From Aminipila sp963524205 (GTDB lineage: Bacteria > Bacillota > Clostridia > Peptostreptococcales > Anaerovoracaceae), in contig CAURED010000004.1 in assembly GCA_963524205.1 (NCBI GenBank), positions 170,817 through 234,816 on the forward strand: a DNA stretch of 64,000 nucleotides, in the 5' to 3' direction. Positions 59,009 to 64,000 of this stretch are shown here, in pieces (the stretch's first letter is position 1; the number at the start of each line of letters is the position of its first letter). A program made the translations under genes and the position numbers. The notes under the pieces are model-generated. The model did no database searches and was not told where the DNA came from. It was given only the letters and a program-made list of their open reading frames with translations.

Positions 59009-59913
59009 ATACAATTTCAAGACTAGATGAAGTTTATAAAAATGCAACGGAAGTGCCTTTTGATGATACATCAAAGTTTGTATTTTTTAGCGATACTCAT
59101 CGCGGTGATGACAGTATTGCAGATGAATTTGGCAAGAACAAACATATATTTTACCATGCATTAAATTATTACTATCAAAATGATTTCTCATATGTGGAAG
59201 TTGGAGATGGTGATGAACTTTGGGAACATTCTAACTTTGAACATATAAGAAATAGTCATTTTTCTGTATTTAATAAGCTTAAAGAATTTTATGATGCCAA
59301 TAGATTATATATGATTTTCGGTAATCATAATATGAATATGAAATCACCAGCCTGGGTTGAAAAAAATATGTACTATGTATATGATGAATACTTAGGCGAA
59401 AAAGTAGCTTTATTTCCTGGTTTAAAGGTATATGAAGCCTTTCGATTTAAACATAAAAAAACAAAGCAAGAAATTTTTGTAGTTCATGGACATCAAGGTG
59501 ATTTAATTAATGATCAACTATCATTCTTTTCACATTTTATCATACGCTTCTTCTGGCACTTCATGCATCTAATTGGCGTGAAATATGCTGCAAGTCCTGC
59601 TAAAAGCAGACGAAAAAGGCATAAAGTAGAAAAAAATTATACAAAATGGAATTCTAAACATGATACAATTATACTATGTGGTCATACACATAGGCCTAAA
59701 TTCCCTGATCCTGGAGAACCTGCATATTTTAATATAGGTTGTGGTATGCATCCTCGTGGAATTACATGTCTTGAACTTATCTATGGTAAATTTATTTTAG
59801 TTACGTGGCGTGTTCACTCTAAAAAAGACGGTACGCTATTTATTAAACGTACTGCTTTAAAAGGGCCTACCCCTCTTAAAGCTTATGCAAAAGATAAAAC
59901 AGTAAAAATGTAA
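59005..59913 (+). CDS. Metallophosphoesterase (calcineurin-like)
   Basis: A 302-residue protein of the calcineurin-like family. Metal-binding blocks are FSDTHRGDD near residue 28, VGDGDELWE near 66, FGNHNMN near 105, FVVHGHQGD near 153 and ILCGHTHRP near 225. The spacing resembles UDP-2,3-diacylglucosamine or serine/threonine-type phosphatases, but the true substrate is unknown. It overlaps the exonuclease gene by 4 bp and is followed by proA at 11 bp. Confidence 0.9.
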   Translation: MNTISRLDEVYKNATEVPFDDTSKFVFFSDTHRGDDSIADEFGKNKHIFYHALNYYYQNDFSYVEVGDGDELWEHSNFEHIRNSHFSVFNKLKEFYDANRLYMIFGNHNMNMKSPAWVEKNMYYVYDEYLGEKVALFPGLKVYEAFRFKHKKTKQEIFVVHGHQGDLINDQLSFFSHFIIRFFWHFMHLIGVKYAASPAKSRRKRHKVEKNYTKWNSKHDTIILCGHTHRPKFPDPGEPAYFNIGCGMHPRGITCLELIYGKFILVTWRVHSKKDGTLFIKRTALKGPTPLKAYAKDKTVKM

Positions 59914-59924
59914 TAGGAGTATAT

Positions 59925-61208
59925 ATGATGATTAATTATAACGAATTGGCTCGCTGCTCTAAAACCGCCAGTTTTAAAATGGCTACACTAAAAGAAGCTA
60001 CAAGGAATAATGCTTTAAAAGCAATCTCTGAAGCATTGAAGGAAAATAAAGAAACTATTTTTAAAGAAAACTCCGAAGACTTGACAAAAGCTAAGGCTGA
60101 CAATCTAGCACAACCCGTTATCAACAGATTAAAATTTGATGAACATAAACTACAAGATATATTAAGCGGAATTGATAGTCTTTTAGGGCTTGCTGATCCA
60201 CTTTTTAAACGACTTCTTGAAAGGGAACTTGACGAGGGGCTAACTTTAATAAAGACTACTTGTCCAATTGGTGTTATAGGTGTAATCTTTGAGTCTCGTC
60301 CCGACGCACTTATTCAAATTTCCACTTTATGCATTAAAAGTGGAAACTGTTCTATCTTAAAAGGAGGAAGCGAAGCTGCTAAAACAAACAAAATTTTATT
60401 TGAAATTATAAAATCAGCTGGACTCTCTGCAGGACTTCCTGAAAATTTTATAGCATTAGTTGAAAATCGTGCAGGAATTGATGAATTAATTAAGTGCCAC
60501 GAATCTATCGATTTACTTATTCCTAGAGGTTCAAATGCCTTCGTTCAATATATAATGGCAAATTCAAAAATCCCTGTTATGGGTCATGCTGATGGAGTAT
60601 GCCACATCTATGTGGACAAAGATGCTGATATAAAAAAAGCGGCGCTTATTGTTTCAGATGCAAAGACGCAATATGTAGCTGCCTGCAATACTCTTGAAAC
60701 ACTTTTAGTGCATAAAGATATTGCTGAAGAATTCTTACCTATATTACAAAACACTTTAAAAGTTAAAAATGTTTTAATAAAAGGCTGCAATGGTACGCAA
60801 AAAATCATTAAATGTGAACCTGCAGTAGAAGAAGACTTTGAAACAGAATACCTTGATTATATACTATCCATAAAACTAGTAAATCATATTGAAGAAGCAA
60901 TAGCGCATATAAATAAGTATGGTTCCCACCATACAGATTGTATAGTAACTGAAAATAGTATTGCTGCAGACGAATTTATGAGTTACGTAGATTCCGCCGG
61001 AGTATATCAGAACTGTTCTACAAGATTTGCAGATGGATTTAGATATGGCTTTGGTGCAGAAGTAGGTATAAGCACTGGTAAACTCCACGCCAGAGGTCCT
61101 GTTGGGCTTGAAGGTCTTGTAACTTATAAATATAAACTTTTTGGTAATGGCCACATTGTTGCAGATTATGCAGATGGTAAAAAAAGCTTCCACTTTAAGG
61201 ATAAATAA
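59925..61208 (+). CDS. proA: Gamma-glutamyl phosphate reductase
   Basis: A 427-residue NADPH enzyme for the second step of proline synthesis. CPIGVIGVIFESRPDALIQIS near residue 113 and SGNCSILKGGSEA near 140 bind substrate and cofactor; the catalytic Cys is in YVAACNTLETLL near residue 250; ALAGLSKGEHARGPVGLE-type text is seen as TGKLHARGPVGLEGL near 388. It is 11 kb away from proBC, so the pathway is split. The second ATG at 59928 is an alternative start. Confidence 0.96.
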   Translation: MMINYNELARCSKTASFKMATLKEATRNNALKAISEALKENKETIFKENSEDLTKAKADNLAQPVINRLKFDEHKLQDILSGIDSLLGLADPLFKRLLERELDEGLTLIKTTCPIGVIGVIFESRPDALIQISTLCIKSGNCSILKGGSEAAKTNKILFEIIKSAGLSAGLPENFIALVENRAGIDELIKCHESIDLLIPRGSNAFVQYIMANSKIPVMGHADGVCHIYVDKDADIKKAALIVSDAKTQYVAACNTLETLLVHKDIAEEFLPILQNTLKVKNVLIKGCNGTQKIIKCEPAVEEDFETEYLDYILSIKLVNHIEEAIAHINKYGSHHTDCIVTENSIAADEFMSYVDSAGVYQNCSTRFADGFRYGFGAEVGISTGKLHARGPVGLEGLVTYKYKLFGNGHIVADYADGKKSFHFKDK

Positions 61209-61262
61209 GTTAAAATGACTATATTAGCTATATTTAAGTAAATTATGGGAATGGAGTAAATT

Positions 61263-61388
61263 ATGAAAACAATTGCCAAAGTAAATCTTATGTTATCTAT
61301 TTTAAATGTATGTCTTGGTACAGCTATGATCGTGCTTTCAGCCATAACAGCATTTAAATTTTCTAAAAAGAAAATTGATAGAATCTAG
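61263..61388 (+). CDS. 41-residue single-span membrane peptide
   Basis: The frame begins with ATG at 61263, six bases after GGAG (GGGAATGGAG), and ends with TAG at 61386. The peptide starts MKTIAKVNLM and has one hydrophobic segment (LSILNVCLGTAMIVLSAITAF) followed by a basic tail, KFSKKKIDRI. I do not recognise it. It sits between proA and a nitroreductase gene, 37 bp before the latter's start, and may be co-transcribed. Confidence 0.6.
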   Translation: MKTIAKVNLMLSILNVCLGTAMIVLSAITAFKFSKKKIDRI

Positions 61389-61425
61389 TATTCTTTCTTA
61401 TAATAAGGATTTGAGTGAGGGTATT

Positions 61426-62154
61426 ATGGACTATAAACATGCAATAACAGTACGGCACTCCAGCCGAAGCTACTTACCTAATGAAATAGAAGGCTCAATT
61501 GTTGAAAGACTTCAAACATCAATTAGTGAATATAATCTTTTATCTGGATTAAATATCCAATTAATTTTAAACAATGGAGATACTTTTAACACGCTTTCCA
61601 AAAGTTATGGTATGTTTTCTGGTGTTAACAATTATATTGCTATGATTGGAAAAGCCAATGGGATTCATGAAAAAGAAAAAATCGGGTACTATGGTGAAAA
61701 ATTAGTTCTTGAAGCAACAGAGTATGGTCTTGGGACATGTTGGGTTGCTGGTACTTACAATAAAGATGCATGTGTATGCCAGCTGTCACCTCGTGAAGAG
61801 ATATACTGTATTATACCGATTGGTTACCCAGTAGTAAAAAAAAGTTTTAAAGATAAACTCATTAAAAGTGTAATACGTACAAAAAAGAAGCCTATTGAAG
61901 ACTTCTTCGATTCTAAAGAGCATATACCTGATTGGTTCGCTGAAGGAATAAAAGCTGTTCAATTAGCCCCATCAGCTTTAAATAAACAGCCTATTAAGTT
62001 TATGTATACTGGCGAGTCTTGTGAAAGCACTCTTCCTTCTGTACGCGCATGGATTACATCCAATAGTGGAGGCTTCGAGCAAATTGACTTAGGAATTGCT
62101 AAGCTTCACTTTGAAATAGGTGCTTCAGACGAAGATTGGGAATGGGATGATTAG
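61426..62154 (+). CDS. Nitroreductase family protein, TM1586 type
   Basis: A 242-residue protein made of two tandem nitroreductase-like halves, as in TM1586. The first half opens with ITVRHSSRSYLPNEI near residue 7 and has GTCWVAGTYNKDA near 107; the second contains AVQLAPSALNKQPIKFMYTG near 183 and FEQIDLGIAKLHFEIGA near 218. These proteins probably bind FMN; the substrate is unknown. The start at 61426 is supported by GTGAGGG 4 nt upstream. It ends on the base before the convergent GH114 gene. Confidence 0.85.
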   Translation: MDYKHAITVRHSSRSYLPNEIEGSIVERLQTSISEYNLLSGLNIQLILNNGDTFNTLSKSYGMFSGVNNYIAMIGKANGIHEKEKIGYYGEKLVLEATEYGLGTCWVAGTYNKDACVCQLSPREEIYCIIPIGYPVVKKSFKDKLIKSVIRTKKKPIEDFFDSKEHIPDWFAEGIKAVQLAPSALNKQPIKFMYTGESCESTLPSVRAWITSNSGGFEQIDLGIAKLHFEIGASDEDWEWDD

Positions 62155-62985
62155 TTAATCTAATTCGATAGAATCAGAAATGTAATATTTCCAGTTATTT
62201 TTGGTGCAGTATTTTTTTATTTGTTTAGCAAGCTTTTCATCGTTTGTATATTCCAACAAATAAATTACTGCACCTGCATTGTTCATTTTATGTAAATAAG
62301 AAATAAAATACTGCCTATCTTCTTTTGAACTGAAACCAAATCTATTTTTTTCAAAATCTATACTAGAAAATACGGTCTCCTGATTTATACCAGTTAAAAT
62401 TCCCTCTAGAGTATTATGATCTTTATAATATTTATAAGCAAAAGTATCCCCTCCATTAATAATAACATCTAATCCACTGTTCTTTAGCTCTCCTAAAATC
62501 TTAACTAAGCCATTATAAATTTTATTCTGCTTATAAACATAGTAAACATCGCAGTTATCAATAAAGTAACCATCTACTCCCTTTTTTTCATATTCTTTCG
62601 CAAGCTTTTTAACTAATTCCTGCCACTCTTCTGCAGAGACGTCAACCCATTGTTCCTCCCCCCAGTTTTCATACTTACCAAGGGTGTATTTTGAATATTC
62701 TTTATAATACGATCTAAAATTTTCTAATGAGCCAATATTTAAATAACTATACACCTTATGGCCATCTTGTTTAAGAGATGCAATATCTTCTTTACTAAAA
62801 TAAGCTGCATCTATTACAATTGTCTTATAATTCTTGAATTCTGCCATTTGCTGATTATCAGTACTTAAGAAAACGCCATATTCCTCTATATTATTGTGAA
62901 GGTATGGTTTATGAACTTTATTATCCGCAGTAAACATATACAACGAACAGATGACAATTATTAATGTAATTAATATTTTCTTCAT
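62155..62985 (-). CDS. GH114-like glycosidase (endo-alpha-1,4-polygalactosaminidase family)
   Basis: A 276-residue secreted TIM-barrel protein. An N-terminal hydrophobic segment (residues 3-20) is a signal or anchor. Family text is IVIDAAYFSKEDI near residue 56, YLNIGSLENFR near 82, WVDVSAEEW near 113, DGYFIDNCDVYY near 138, INGGDTFAYKY near 175 and YLLEYTNDE near 245, with the expected acidic catalytic residues. The family splits amino-sugar polymers and some members belong to exopolysaccharide gene sets. The ends of this gene and the nitroreductase abut exactly, without a terminator between. Confidence 0.85.
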   Translation of the reverse strand: MKKILITLIIVICSLYMFTADNKVHKPYLHNNIEEYGVFLSTDNQQMAEFKNYKTIVIDAAYFSKEDIASLKQDGHKVYSYLNIGSLENFRSYYKEYSKYTLGKYENWGEEQWVDVSAEEWQELVKKLAKEYEKKGVDGYFIDNCDVYYVYKQNKIYNGLVKILGELKNSGLDVIINGGDTFAYKYYKDHNTLEGILTGINQETVFSSIDFEKNRFGFSSKEDRQYFISYLHKMNNAGAVIYLLEYTNDEKLAKQIKKYCTKNNWKYYISDSIELD

Positions 62986-63029
62986 TTACCTTCCCCTTTA
63001 TATTGTTTTTAAGAAGTATTTTTCTTTCG

Positions 63030-63635
63030 TTATATATAAATTTCTAAACAGCCTAAAAATATAATAATTATGCCTGACACTAGTTCTGCATATTTTCCAA
63101 TAATGCTTGCACCCCAGCTATTCCCTAGTTTATTTCCTAAATATATAAACATAAAACTAAATACAAAAGATACTATAGCAGTAACCACTATATTTAGCCC
63201 TGTAATACTAGCGCCAATACCTAACCCAGCATTATTAATTGATAAAACGAATCCTAATATTACACTCTCTTTATATTGTAGTTTTTGTATTTTAATTTCT
63301 GAATTTTCGTTCATAATTTCTTGACTTTTATTGTCTTTGTTTTCTTCAATTTTATCAAATTCTTTATTTCTATTCTTATAAAATACTATGAGATAATATA
63401 CTCCCATACAGATAATCATGCTTCCACCTAAAGAACCTGCTAGCTCTATTGGTATAAATTTAAGTAATATTTTCCCAAAGGCCATAGCTATTATTGTTCC
63501 CAGTAAAATTATACTGCTTATGATACTTGTTTCTATGAAATTAAGATTTACTTTCCTTAATCCATAAGCCGTACCAACTATAAAATTATCTATATTGGCA
63601 GATAAAGCAAATAGAAATACTGATATAAAATGCAT
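63030..63635 (-). CDS. ytaF: YtaF/MntP-like membrane protein
   Basis: A 201-residue membrane protein with six hydrophobic segments in two repeats. The metal-binding signatures are FALSANIDNFIVGTAYGLRK near residue 9 and the related GFVLSINNAGLGIGASITGL near 128; the central loop (residues 72-115) is rich in Lys, Glu and Asn. YtaF is a sporulation membrane protein related to the manganese exporter MntP. The ion is not known here. It lies 44 bp from the GH114-like gene and may share its message. Confidence 0.86.
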   Translation of the reverse strand: MHFISVFLFALSANIDNFIVGTAYGLRKVNLNFIETSIISSIILLGTIIAMAFGKILLKFIPIELAGSLGGSMIICMGVYYLIVFYKNRNKEFDKIEENKDNKSQEIMNENSEIKIQKLQYKESVILGFVLSINNAGLGIGASITGLNIVVTAIVSFVFSFMFIYLGNKLGNSWGASIIGKYAELVSGIIIIFLGCLEIYI

Positions 63636-63734
63636 AAAATAACTCCTTAAAATTAATTATTTGTAATAAATGTTTCCATTCACACTATATTTAATATATT
63701 TTAAAAAGTTATTTTGGTTACCCTCCCTTAAGAT

Positions 63735-63899
63735 TTAGAGTATAATTACATTATTAAGTTTAGAAGAAAGTATATCCATATCTTTTAGCATATCCAAATT
63801 CTGCCTGCTGTCCAGTTCCTGAAAATACCAGTTTACTGAATATTTTATTGCAGAATTAATGTCTTGATTCTGATTCCATTTATCAATCGAATAACTAGA
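63735..63899 (-). pseudogene. Remnant of a BlaR1/class D beta-lactamase-like domain
   Basis: A 54-codon open stretch on the minus strand without a start codon. It contains WNQNQDINSAIKYSVNWYFQELD, as seen in the penicillin-binding (class D-like) domain of BlaR1/MecR1-type proteins where SxV/SVNWYFQ is conserved. After ELDSR the similarity is lost and a stop follows. The STFK nucleophile and KTG regions are absent. It looks like a decayed fragment next to the rRNA operon. The rest of 63636-63910 shows no gene. Confidence 0.55.
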
Positions 63900-63910
63900 T
63901 TACTGTACAT

Positions 63911-63944
63911 AAAAAATGACTACCCAAATGGATAGTCATTTTTT
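63911..63944 (-). terminator. Terminator of the ribosomal RNA operon
   Basis: Minus strand AAATGACTA pairs with TAGTCATTT and is followed by a T run, immediately after the 5S rRNA 3' end. Confidence 0.9.
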
Positions 63945-63950
63945 CTAAAC

Positions 63951-64000
63951 CGGCGACGTCCTACTTTCCCAGGCAGCTGCCCGCCAAGTATCATCGGCGC
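63951..64000 (-). rRNA. rrf: 5S ribosomal RNA, 3' part (cut by window edge)
   Basis: The minus strand reads GCGCCGATGATACTTGGCGG and later CTGGGAAAGTAGGACGTCGC, which is the 3' portion of 5S rRNA. The remaining part and probably the 23S and 16S genes lie to the right. The exact 3' end is placed within a few bases. Confidence 0.93.

Overview
The window is low-GC DNA from an anaerobic, endospore-forming member of the Firmicutes, most likely class Clostridia. Signs of this are the sporulation genes (spoIIM, spoVS, a CotF-like coat protein, a PdaB-like deacetylase, ytaF), strong GGAGG-type ribosome sites, a T-box leader, a formyl-THF synthetase/cyclodeaminase module and anaerobic (CbiK/CbiL type) cobalamin genes. 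No prophage, IS element, CRISPR array or tRNA was seen. The right edge runs into the 3' end of a 5S rRNA gene.

Layout. 0-11 kb: a cell-wall peptide and D-alanine scavenging region. It holds alanine racemase (cut by the window edge), an M20 amidohydrolase, a VanX-like D-Ala-D-Ala dipeptidase, an M19 dipeptidase, SpmA/SpmB-like membrane proteins, an LD-carboxypeptidase, a sigma-54 activator and a polar amino acid ABC transporter. Three near-consensus -24/-12 promoters lie in front of the three enzyme/transporter units, so the region looks like one RpoN regulon. 11-13.8 kb: an ArsR repressor with a clear promoter/operator, a permease, a CxxC redox protein and a Cys-rich acetyltransferase. 13.8-21.9 kb: housekeeping genes (deacetylase, mnmA, lipid kinase, folC, valS with T-box). 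21.9-35.8 kb: one large leftward tetrapyrrole/cobalt block (hemB, hemL, then a cobalamin riboswitch and cbiM-cbiN-EamA-cbiQ-cbiO-cbiK-cbiL-hemA-cbiJ/MET8-hemC-cobA/hemD-nitroreductase). It runs from glutamyl-tRNA to uroporphyrinogen III and precorrin-2, adds cobalt uptake and insertion, and starts the corrin branch. 35.8-40 kb: one-carbon genes metF-fhs-fchA-folD. 40-42.2 kb: rnhB, rbgA, rplS.

42.2-46 kb: a second amino acid ABC operon preceded by two tandem copies of a promoter-plus-terminator cassette, then a XerC/XerD-like recombinase. 46-49 kb: spoIIM, a NUDIX hydrolase, proC, proB. 49-54.8 kb: a TetR regulator and an operon hypB, large Fe-S/FAD oxidoreductase, hypA and a DUF5692-like membrane protein, with a palindromic operator at the promoter and no hydrogenase in the window. 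54.8-57.6 kb: ABC-F ATPase, CotF-like protein, spoVS. 57.6-58 kb: a candidate small RNA with C-rich loops. 58-61.2 kb: exonuclease-like protein, phosphoesterase, proA. 61.2-63.7 kb: a 41-residue membrane peptide, a nitroreductase, a GH114-like protein and ytaF. 63.7-64 kb: a decayed fragment of a BlaR1/class D beta-lactamase-like domain, the rRNA operon terminator and the 5S end.

Functions are assigned from recognised motifs and context only; no database search was run. Several start codons were moved inward from the longest frame on the basis of ribosome-binding sites, as noted in each entry.
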